A stretch of DNA of 64,000 nucleotides. Origin: Aliivibrio_A sp016764915 (GTDB taxonomy: Bacteria > Pseudomonadota > Gammaproteobacteria > Enterobacterales > Vibrionaceae). Made by a program: the position numbers and the translations under genes. The DNA lies in the NCBI GenBank assembly GCA_965224595.1, contig OZ245058.1, positions 3,038,001 through 3,102,000 on the forward strand. Reading direction: 5' to 3'. Below the pieces are notes generated by a model. It did no database searches. It was not told the DNA's origin and saw only the letters and a list, made by a program, of their open reading frames with translations. Positions 54,374 through 61,785 of the stretch are shown here, piece by piece; positions within the stretch are counted from its first letter, which is position 1; each line of letters starts with the position of its first letter.

Positions 54374-55295
54374 ATTACCACAAGCTATATTTTTAATGGG
54401 TCCAACAGCTTCAGGAAAGACCGAGTTAGCGATTAAAATAGGTCAACATTTTCCCGTGGAGTTGATAAGTGTGGATTCAGCCCTTATTTATAAAGGTATG
54501 GATATCGGAACCGCAAAGCCGAGCGATGAAGAACTCGCTTTGGCTCCGCATAGGCTGATTGATATTATTGAGCCAACGGAAAGCTACTCTGTTGCTAATT
54601 TTCGCGAAGATGCATTGCGTGAGATGAATAATATTGTAGAGAGAGGGAATATACCTCTTCTTGTTGGTGGTACAATGCTGTATTTTAAGGCTTTACTTGA
54701 AGGTCTTTCACCTTTACCTGCTGCAGATAATGCTGTGCGATCTCAAATTGAGCAAGAAGCACTATCTATTGGCTGGAAAGGATTGCATGATCAGCTGACA
54801 ACCATAGATCCAGTGGCTGCAGCTAGAATACACCCCAATGATCCTCAGCGCTTAAGTCGAGCTTTGGAAGTATTCCGTATTTCGGGAAAAACGTTAACTG
54901 AATTGACCCAGACTCAAGGTGAGTCACTTCCTTTTAGGGTTCATCAGTTTGCGATAGCACCTAAAGAGAGATCTGAGCTTCATCGTCGTATTGAGTTACG
55001 TTTTAATATGATGATGGATGCTGGATTTGAGCAAGAAGTAGAATCTTTACGTCAACGGGGTGATCTGCATTCAGATTTACCCTCTATACGTTGTGTAGGG
55101 TACCGTCAGATGTGGGATTATCTGGATGGGAATGGTTCACGTGATGAAGCGATTTTTCGTGGCGTTTGCGCTACTCGTCAACTGGCAAAAAGGCAGATTA
55201 CTTGGTTAAGAAGCTGGGAAGAGCTGACTTGGTTAGACAGTGACGATATTGAAGGTGCATTACAAACGGTCACAAACGCTTTACATTGTGATTAA
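54366..55295 (+). CDS. miaA: tRNA dimethylallyltransferase MiaA
   Basis: A 309-residue enzyme that adds a dimethylallyl group to A37 of tRNAs reading codons beginning with U. The P-loop is MGPTASGKTELA, and DSALIYKGMDIGTAKP, VGGTMLYFKAL and YRQMWDYL are conserved family segments. It overlaps mutL and is followed by hfq in the usual operon. Confidence 0.96.
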   Translation: MNELPQAIFLMGPTASGKTELAIKIGQHFPVELISVDSALIYKGMDIGTAKPSDEELALAPHRLIDIIEPTESYSVANFREDALREMNNIVERGNIPLLVGGTMLYFKALLEGLSPLPAADNAVRSQIEQEALSIGWKGLHDQLTTIDPVAAARIHPNDPQRLSRALEVFRISGKTLTELTQTQGESLPFRVHQFAIAPKERSELHRRIELRFNMMMDAGFEQEVESLRQRGDLHSDLPSIRCVGYRQMWDYLDGNGSRDEAIFRGVCATRQLAKRQITWLRSWEELTWLDSDDIEGALQTVTNALHCD

Positions 55296-55412
55296 ATGAT
55301 TGAGTTATTACCGTATTTTTGAACTTTTGAACTTTTGATTTTTATTTGGTTCATAGGTTAGATCAGCTCATTGCTAAAAAATTACAACAACAATCAAAAT
55401 AAGGAACATAAA

Positions 55413-55682
55413 ATGGCTAAGGGGCAATCGTTACAAGACCCTTTCTTAAACGCGCTTCGTCGTGAAAGGGTACCCGTCTCAATTTATCTAGTTAATGGCA
55501 TTAAATTACAGGGACAGATTGAGTCATTTGATCAGTTTGTCATTTTATTGAAAAATACGGTAAATCAGATGGTTTACAAACATGCTATCTCTACGGTGGT
55601 TCCTGCTAGAGCAGTTAATCACCATACAGCTGCGGATCGCCCGCAAGGTGAGCAGAGTTCACCGGAAACAACGGAAGATTAA
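55413..55682 (+). CDS. hfq: RNA chaperone Hfq
   Basis: An 89-residue Sm-like hexameric protein that pairs small RNAs with mRNAs. Sm1 (SIYLVNGIKLQGQIESFDQF) and Sm2 (MVYKHAISTVVP) motifs are intact, followed by a short polar tail, shorter than in E. coli Hfq (102). The start is MAKGQSLQDP at 55413 with AAGGA upstream; an earlier in-frame start at 55371 covers only leader sequence. Confidence 0.98.
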   Translation: MAKGQSLQDPFLNALRRERVPVSIYLVNGIKLQGQIESFDQFVILLKNTVNQMVYKHAISTVVPARAVNHHTAADRPQGEQSSPETTED

Positions 55683-55705
55683 TCTCTTTATAAGGAGCAA
55701 TTTGC

Positions 55706-56995
55706 TTGTTTGACCGTTACGAGTCAGGTGAACAGGCTATTCTTGTTCATATAAATTTCACTCAAGAGGGTGAATGGGCTGACCTCAGTGAATGCGAGAT
55801 GCTTGTATCATCCGCTGGCGTTAATGCATTAAGAGTAGTGACTGGCAGCCGCCAATCTCCCCACTCGAAGTATTATGTTGGGGAAGGAAAAGCACAAGAA
55901 ATTGCTGATGCAGTAAGGGCTGAAGATGCTGAGATTGTTATTTTCAATCACGCACTATCTCCAGCTCAAGAACGAAATCTAGAGTTGTTGTGCCAGTGTC
56001 GAGTTATCGACAGGACAGGTTTAATTCTTGATATATTTGCTCAACGAGCACGTACACATGAAGGTAAACTTCAAGTAGAGCTTGCTCAGTTGCGTCACCT
56101 TTCAACTCGTCTTATTCGCGGTTGGACGCACCTTGAAAGACAGAAAGGTGGCATTGGCCTTCGCGGGCCAGGTGAGACACAACTTGAAACAGATAGACGT
56201 TTGCTTCGAGATAGAATTAAAGCTATCTTGCGTCGTTTAGCTAAAGTGGCTAAGCAGCGAGAACAGGGTCGAAGAGCAAGAAACCGAGCTGAGATACCTA
56301 CGATCTCTTTGGTAGGTTATACCAACGCAGGTAAATCAACACTCTTTAACCGTTTAACTGATTCCGAGGTCTATACTGCTGATCAGCTGTTCGCAACCCT
56401 TGACCCAACATTGCGTAGAGTTGAGTTAGCGGACGTAGGTTTGGCAATTTTAGCGGATACTGTTGGTTTTATACGACATTTGCCTCATGATTTAGTTGCG
56501 GCTTTTAAAGCAACACTTCAAGAGACACAAGAAGCCGATATTCTACTGCATGTTATTGACGCAAGTGATGACAGGTTTAGAGAGAACATCCAAGCGGTGG
56601 ATGTGGTGCTTAAAGAGATTGATGCTGATAATGTGCCATCACTATTAGTGATGAATAAAATTGATAGTATGCAACATCAACAAGCAAGGATTGAGCGAGA
56701 TGAGGAGGGTATGCCTCGTTGCGTATGGATATCGGCGATGGACGGCATTGGAATGGAGCTTCTTCTTGAAGCACTAACTGAGCGCCTTGTAAAGAGTATG
56801 GTAAATCATACTTTAAGGCTTCCACCAGAACATGTTAGTCGTTTAAGAAGTAAATTCTTTCAAATGCAAAGTATCTTGAACGAAGAGTATGAAGAGGATG
56901 GTTGCCTGCTAATCAATGTTCGTATGCAGCAAGTAGACTGGCATAGACTTGAAAAAAGAGAAAACGCACATTTAAGTAATTTTATTATTGCTTAA
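55706..56995 (+). CDS. hflX: Ribosome-dissociating GTPase HflX
   Basis: A 429-residue GTPase that splits stalled ribosomes under heat stress. The N-terminal HflX domain includes GEGKAQEIADAV and GIGLRGPGETQLETDRR; the G domain has GYTNAGKSTLFN and NKID. The start is TTG at 55706 (FDRYESGEQ) with AAGGAG about 9 nt upstream; family alignment supports it. Lies 23 bp after hfq. Confidence 0.96.
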   Translation: MFDRYESGEQAILVHINFTQEGEWADLSECEMLVSSAGVNALRVVTGSRQSPHSKYYVGEGKAQEIADAVRAEDAEIVIFNHALSPAQERNLELLCQCRVIDRTGLILDIFAQRARTHEGKLQVELAQLRHLSTRLIRGWTHLERQKGGIGLRGPGETQLETDRRLLRDRIKAILRRLAKVAKQREQGRRARNRAEIPTISLVGYTNAGKSTLFNRLTDSEVYTADQLFATLDPTLRRVELADVGLAILADTVGFIRHLPHDLVAAFKATLQETQEADILLHVIDASDDRFRENIQAVDVVLKEIDADNVPSLLVMNKIDSMQHQQARIERDEEGMPRCVWISAMDGIGMELLLEALTERLVKSMVNHTLRLPPEHVSRLRSKFFQMQSILNEEYEEDGCLLINVRMQQVDWHRLEKRENAHLSNFIIA

Positions 56996-57073
56996 TTCTG
57001 AAATTACTTAATAGTATGAATATATTGTAACAATAGATTCTGACTAATCTTATCAATTTGATGGAGTTTTCTA

Positions 57074-58255
57074 ATGGCGTGGAATGAGCCTGGAAATAAT
57101 AATGGCCGTGATAAAGACCCTTGGGGTAATAAAAATAACGGCGGTAAAAAAGAACAAGGTCCACCTGATCTTGATGAAGTATTTAACAAACTGAGTCAAA
57201 AGCTGGGTGGTAAGTTTGGTGGTGGCAAGAAAGGGGGCAGTGGTGCATCTTTCAATGGCGGCGGTGCGATCGGACTTGGTGTCGTTGCAGTTGTTGCTGT
57301 CGCAGTATGGGGCTTTTCTGGCTTTTACACTATTGGTGAAGCTGAAAAAGGCGTGGTATTACGCCTTGGTAAGCAGCAAGAAGTTCTAGTTGAACCTGGT
57401 TTGAACTGGAATCCGACTTGGATTGATACGGTAACACCTATTAACATGGAAGCGATTCGTTCGTTGAAAAGTTCTGGGATGATGCTGACCAAAGATGAAA
57501 ACGTTGTGACTGTTGAGATGGGCGTTCAGTACCGTGTCAGCGATCCAATTAAATATCTATTCAGTGTAACCAATGCTGATGACAGTTTACGACAAGCGAC
57601 AGATTCTGCGCTTCGTGCTGTTATTGGTGATGCGATAATGGATGATATTCTGACCAGTGGTCGCCAAGTTATTCGTGAGCGTACTGAAGTGACTATCAAT
57701 CGTATTATTGAAAAATACAATCTTGGCTTAACCGTCGTAGATGTCAACTTCCAATCAGCTCGACCTCCTGAGGCAGTAAAGAGCTCATTCGATGACGCTA
57801 TTGCGGCACGAGAAGATGAAGAGCGTTTCATTCGTGAAGCGGAAGCGTACAGTAATGACATTTTGCCAAAAGCGACGGGTCGTGCTGAGCGTTTGAAAAA
57901 AGAAGCGCTGGGTTATTCTGAAAGAACCGTTAATGGTGCTATAGGTCAAGTTGCTCAGTTTGAGAAGTTACTGCCTGAGTTTAATGCGGCACCTGAGGTG
58001 ACTCGAACTCGTATGTATATTGATACGATGCAAAAAGTTTATAGTAAAACAAGCAAAGTACTGATTGATTCTGAATCAAATGGTAATTTGTTATACTTGC
58101 CTCTTGACCGAATGATGAACCGATCAACTGATAAAGTATCAACAACGAAAGATGCTTCAGCTGATTACGACTACGGTATAGAGCTTGAGAAGAAGAATGA
58201 TGATTTGCAAGGCGCTAACAACGGTCGCTCTACAACTCGTCAAGGGAGATACTAA
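57074..58255 (+). CDS. hflK: FtsH modulator HflK
   Basis: A 393-residue type II membrane protein of the SPFH family that, with HflC, forms a periplasmic cage around the FtsH protease. A glycine/asparagine/lysine-rich N-terminus is followed by one span (about residues 62-85) and the SPFH domain (GEAEKGVVLRLGK). A second cytosolic or periplasmic helical region and a polar tail follow. It is 2 bp upstream of hflC. Confidence 0.96.
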   Translation: MAWNEPGNNNGRDKDPWGNKNNGGKKEQGPPDLDEVFNKLSQKLGGKFGGGKKGGSGASFNGGGAIGLGVVAVVAVAVWGFSGFYTIGEAEKGVVLRLGKQQEVLVEPGLNWNPTWIDTVTPINMEAIRSLKSSGMMLTKDENVVTVEMGVQYRVSDPIKYLFSVTNADDSLRQATDSALRAVIGDAIMDDILTSGRQVIRERTEVTINRIIEKYNLGLTVVDVNFQSARPPEAVKSSFDDAIAAREDEERFIREAEAYSNDILPKATGRAERLKKEALGYSERTVNGAIGQVAQFEKLLPEFNAAPEVTRTRMYIDTMQKVYSKTSKVLIDSESNGNLLYLPLDRMMNRSTDKVSTTKDASADYDYGIELEKKNDDLQGANNGRSTTRQGRY

Positions 58256-58257
58256 TA

Positions 58258-59148
58258 ATGCGTAAGTTAATAATCCCTGTATTGGTATTTGTTGTTGCCA
58301 CTTTTCTGATGTCGCTGTTTGTGATTGAAGAGGGTGAAAGAGGTATCGTTATTCGTTTCGGTCGAGTGCTGAAGATGGATAATGCAGATATGGCTAAAAT
58401 CTATGAACCTGGACTGCATTTTAAGTTCCCTCTATTTGATAGAGTGAAAACATTAGATGCTCGTATCCAAACCATGGATGATCAAGCTGACCGTTTCGTA
58501 ACGTCTGAGAAAAAAGATGTCATTATCGATTCATACGTAAAATGGCGTATTGCCGATTTTGGTCAATTCTACTTATCAACAGGCGGCGGTAATATTTTAA
58601 CTGCGGAGTCTTTGTTACAGCGCAAAGTTGCCGATGGTCTTCGTGCCGAAATTGGTTCGAAAACCATTAAAGAGATTGTCTCTGAAAAACGTGAAGAAGT
58701 GATGGCGGATGTGCTTACTGACGCCAAAGAGAGCTCGTTTGATTTAGGCATTGAAGTGGTTGATCTTCGAATTAAGAAAATCAACTTACCCGATGAAATC
58801 AATAAATCTATCTATCTGCGTATGCGTGCAGAGCGTGAAGCCGTAGCTCGTAAACACAGAGCACAAGGCAGAGAAAAAGCAGAAGTACTTCGTGCACAAG
58901 CTGAGCTTGAAGTTGCGACAGTGCTAGCGGAAGCGGACAAAACAGCACGAATTACTCGTGGTGACGCAGATGCGAAAGCCGCTTCTATCTATGCTAAAGC
59001 GTTCAGTCAAGATCCTGAATTCTTCAGTTTTGTTCGTTCTCTTGAAGCTTATGAAAAGAGTTTCAATAGTAAGAATGACATATTGGTCTTAGATCCTAAA
59101 ACTGAGTTCTTCAAATACATGAATAGTGCAGATGGTCGCAGTAAGTAA
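58258..59148 (+). CDS. hflC: FtsH modulator HflC
   Basis: A 296-residue SPFH protein, partner of HflK. One N-terminal span (residues 4-22) precedes the SPFH domain (EEGERGIVIRFGRVL). It is clearly shorter than E. coli HflC (334): the insert that E. coli carries between the SPFH domain and the conserved GIEVVDxRIKxINLP segment is missing, so the sequence passes directly from EIVSEKREEVMADVL to FDLGIEVVDLRI. The coiled-coil region RMRAEREAVARKHRAQG is intact. Confidence 0.95.
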   Translation: MRKLIIPVLVFVVATFLMSLFVIEEGERGIVIRFGRVLKMDNADMAKIYEPGLHFKFPLFDRVKTLDARIQTMDDQADRFVTSEKKDVIIDSYVKWRIADFGQFYLSTGGGNILTAESLLQRKVADGLRAEIGSKTIKEIVSEKREEVMADVLTDAKESSFDLGIEVVDLRIKKINLPDEINKSIYLRMRAEREAVARKHRAQGREKAEVLRAQAELEVATVLAEADKTARITRGDADAKAASIYAKAFSQDPEFFSFVRSLEAYEKSFNSKNDILVLDPKTEFFKYMNSADGRSK

Positions 59149-59170
59149 TTACTAACCAATTGTCTGTTTA

Positions 59171-59195
59171 AAACAAGGTCCTTTGGACCTTGTTT
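59171..59195 (+). terminator. hflC terminator
   Basis: A perfect 11-bp stem (AAACAAGGTCC / GGACCTTGTTT) with a TTT loop and a T-run, closing the hfq-hflXKC operon. Confidence 0.92.
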
Positions 59196-59216
59196 TTTTT
59201 TATAAGGATAAATGTA

Positions 59217-59411
59217 ATGACTAACTCGGTGTGGATTGCTCTAGGCTTAGTATTGATTATTGAGGGGGCAGGGCCTCTGATCGCCCCCAAAGCATGGCGA
59301 AATATGATGTCACAGCTTGCTCAGCAGCCTGATAATATGTTGAGGCGGCTCGGCGGTTGCTTGGTCGTTACTGGTATTGTGATCGGTTATACGATGTTCC
59401 ACCTATTGTAA
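59217..59411 (+). CDS. DUF2065 (YjeT-like) membrane protein
   Basis: A 64-residue protein with two hydrophobic helices (about residues 4-20 and 42-63). The start is the ATG at 59217 with AAGGA about 9 nt upstream rather than an in-frame start at 59190 within the terminator region. It keeps the place of yjeT between hflC and purA in E. coli. The function of the family is unknown. Confidence 0.88.
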   Translation: MTNSVWIALGLVLIIEGAGPLIAPKAWRNMMSQLAQQPDNMLRRLGGCLVVTGIVIGYTMFHLL

Positions 59412-59534
59412 ATGCATGAAAAATAAGGATGTGACTGAATTCTCCTTAAAGTAATAACTTTGTTTAAAAAATGACTGCAAACTTCAGATATAGGTGCTAA
59501 AATTCTTTTTTAATTATCAGACAGAATTGGGCAG

Positions 59535-60836
59535 ATGGGAAAAAACAACGTAGTCGTTCTAGGCACCCAGTGGGGTGACGAAGGTAAAGGGAAGATCGTT
59601 GATCTTTTAACTGAAGATGCAAAGTATGTTGTTCGCTATCAAGGCGGCCATAATGCAGGTCACACCCTCGTCATTGACGGTGAAACAACCATTCTTCATT
59701 TAATTCCTTCCGGTATTCTTCGCGATAATGTGAAATGTATTATTGGTAATGGTGTTGTATTATCTCCAGATGCTCTTATGAGTGAGATGGGGCCATTAGA
59801 AGAGCGCGGTATTCCTGTTCGTGAACGTCTGTTCATTTCAGAAGCCTGTCCTTTAATTCTTCCTTATCATATTGCTCTTGATCAGGCGCGTGAAATCGCT
59901 CGTGGTAATAAAGCAATAGGAACAACTGGCCGTGGTATCGGTCCAGCATATGAAGATAAAGTGGCTCGTCGTGGCTTGCGCGTTGGCGATCTGTTTGATA
60001 AAGAAACATTTGCCGTTAAGCTAAAAGAAGTAATGGAGTTCCATAACTTCCAACTTGAGCATTTCTACAAAGTTGAACCAGTGAGCTACGAAGAAGTACT
60101 TAAAACGACTCTCGCTCAAGCTGATATGCTGACCTCAATGGTGATTGATGTTACTGATGAGTTAGATGCAGCTCGTAAACGTGGTGATAAAATCATGTTT
60201 GAAGGTGCTCAAGGTACCCTTCTTGATATCGACCACGGTACTTACCCTTACGTAACTTCTTCAAATACTACCGCAGGTGGTGTTGCTTCTGGTTCTGGTT
60301 TTGGCCCGAATCACTTAGGTTATATTCTGGGTATTGCTAAAGCTTACTGTACTCGTGTAGGTTCTGGTCCTTTCCCAACTGAATTAGATGACGAAATTGG
60401 CAACCACTTGGGTGTTAAAGGTCATGAGTTTGGTGCCACTACTGGCCGTAAGCGTCGTTGTGGTTGGTTTGATGCCGTTGCTATGCGTCGTGCTATTCAA
60501 GTTAACTCAATTACCGGATTTTGCTTAACAAAGCTTGATGTAATGGATGGCTTGAAAGAGATCAAAATCTGTATTGGTTATAAGACAAAAGATGGCTCAA
60601 TTCTTAATGTCTCTCCAATGGCAGCAGATGCTTATAACGATCTTGAGTTGATCTATGAAACAGTACCTGGTTGGTCTGAAAATACTTACGGTGTTAAGAG
60701 TATTGATGGGCTTCCTCAAGCTGCACTTGATTACATTCAGCGCATTGAAGAGCTAACGGGTATTCCTATTGATATCATATCAACTGGACCAGACCGTAAT
60801 GAAACTATTATTAAGGTCCACCCATTCTCGGTGTAA
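59535..60836 (+). CDS. purA: Adenylosuccinate synthetase
   Basis: A 433-residue enzyme (E. coli 432) that joins IMP and aspartate using GTP in AMP synthesis. The signature QWGDEGKGKIVD with its P-loop, the GTTGRGIGP motif and the C-terminal GPDRNETI are all intact. Followed by a terminator; in E. coli nsrR comes next, but here motX intervenes before rnr. Confidence 0.98.
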   Translation: MGKNNVVVLGTQWGDEGKGKIVDLLTEDAKYVVRYQGGHNAGHTLVIDGETTILHLIPSGILRDNVKCIIGNGVVLSPDALMSEMGPLEERGIPVRERLFISEACPLILPYHIALDQAREIARGNKAIGTTGRGIGPAYEDKVARRGLRVGDLFDKETFAVKLKEVMEFHNFQLEHFYKVEPVSYEEVLKTTLAQADMLTSMVIDVTDELDAARKRGDKIMFEGAQGTLLDIDHGTYPYVTSSNTTAGGVASGSGFGPNHLGYILGIAKAYCTRVGSGPFPTELDDEIGNHLGVKGHEFGATTGRKRRCGWFDAVAMRRAIQVNSITGFCLTKLDVMDGLKEIKICIGYKTKDGSILNVSPMAADAYNDLELIYETVPGWSENTYGVKSIDGLPQAALDYIQRIEELTGIPIDIISTGPDRNETIIKVHPFSV

Positions 60837-60854
60837 GCCAACATAATCGTTATC

Positions 60855-60889
60855 AAAAAAACTGGCCTCTTTTAGGCTGGTTTTTTTTT
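60855..60889 (+). terminator. purA terminator
   Basis: A stem AACTGGCCT / AGGCTGGTT with two G-T pairs, a short loop and a run of nine T. Confidence 0.83.
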
Positions 60890-60980
60890 GCATTAAATAA
60901 ATATAGCGACAATAATTTAATCAAAGATCAAAAAATCAAACCTTGAGGCAATTAATTGCCATAGAGTGGCAACTAATACC

Positions 60981-61007
60981 TAAAGGATTGGCGCGGGTTG
61001 TCGATAA
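60981..61007 (+). promoter_or_regulatory. Sigma-28 (FliA) promoter of motX
   Basis: TAAAGGAT and GTCGATAA are separated by exactly 11 bp, matching the sigma-28 consensus TAAAGTTT-N11-GCCGATAA with one mismatch in the -10. It lies 33 bp before the motX ATG, and flagellar motor genes are late sigma-28 genes in Vibrio. Confidence 0.8.
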
Positions 61008-61039
61008 GTTACACATGGTATGAATAGTGGGGACTTTTA

Positions 61040-61666
61040 ATGAAGTTACGTGCTCTCGTCGTGTCAATGATGTTGGCAACGGCACCTGCGCAAGCAATAA
61101 CCGATGTTGGAGCTCCGGTCGAGATTTATTCTGAAGCTCAATTGATTAAACTCTTTAACGTTAATGGGCATTTAGATAAGATAAAACAAGACAGTTGTCA
61201 GTTGATTGAGGATATTGAAGCTCGTGCAACCCGAATAGATTCACCTGCTTATCAGTTTTTGTATGGTGATATGCTGGCGTGGGGTGTGTGCATTGATCGA
61301 GATGTTGAGTTAGGTATTTATTACATGGAAAATGCCGCACATCAGGGTCTTCCTGAAGCTTTAGAACAGCTTGGGCGTTATTACTCGAAAGGGATACTGG
61401 TTCAACGTGATCGTGAGAGGGCGATTCCCTATTTACGTGAGGCTGCTGCTATGGGGAACATTAATGCCAGAATTCATTTAGCGGAACTGCTGCTAGGTGA
61501 CTTTGGTAGCCCGCTTGATTATGAAGATGCTTATCGGTGGTTATATAATTCAATCTCTGCTGATAAAGGATCTCATCGTAAAATCAGCTCTTTACGCAGA
61601 GGTCTTGAGCAGAGAATGCCGGAAAATATTATCGCTAGAGCAAAACGACGTGAGGTCTTTTGGTAA
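61040..61666 (+). CDS. motX: Sodium-type flagellar motor protein MotX (Sel1 repeats)
   Basis: A 208-residue periplasmic protein. A signal peptide of 19 residues (ATAPAQA) is followed by a domain with two cysteines (DSCQLIED, WGVCIDRD) and Sel1/TPR-like repeats (YYMENAAHQGLPEALEQLGR, YLREAAAMGNINARIHLAEL). Length and features agree with Vibrio MotX (about 211 residues), which with MotY forms the T-ring and connects PomAB stators to the basal body. A sigma-28 promoter lies directly upstream. Gene order purA-motX-rnr is, from memory, that of Vibrio. A generic Sel1 protein is the alternative. Confidence 0.82.
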   Translation: MKLRALVVSMMLATAPAQAITDVGAPVEIYSEAQLIKLFNVNGHLDKIKQDSCQLIEDIEARATRIDSPAYQFLYGDMLAWGVCIDRDVELGIYYMENAAHQGLPEALEQLGRYYSKGILVQRDRERAIPYLREAAAMGNINARIHLAELLLGDFGSPLDYEDAYRWLYNSISADKGSHRKISSLRRGLEQRMPENIIARAKRREVFW

Positions 61667-61690
61667 AGGTTCATTTTAATGAGCCTTTTT
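61665..61690 (+). terminator. motX terminator
   Basis: A stem AAAGGTTCAT / ATGAGCCTTT with one G-T pair and a T-run; it begins within the motX stop codon. Confidence 0.85.
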
Positions 61691-61785
61691 TATTTCTGAT
61701 AAAGTTAACACACCAAGTTTGGTATTAGCTCCTGACTCCTATATAATTATTGCACACCTTCCCTTCTTTCATTGATAAGACGTCT

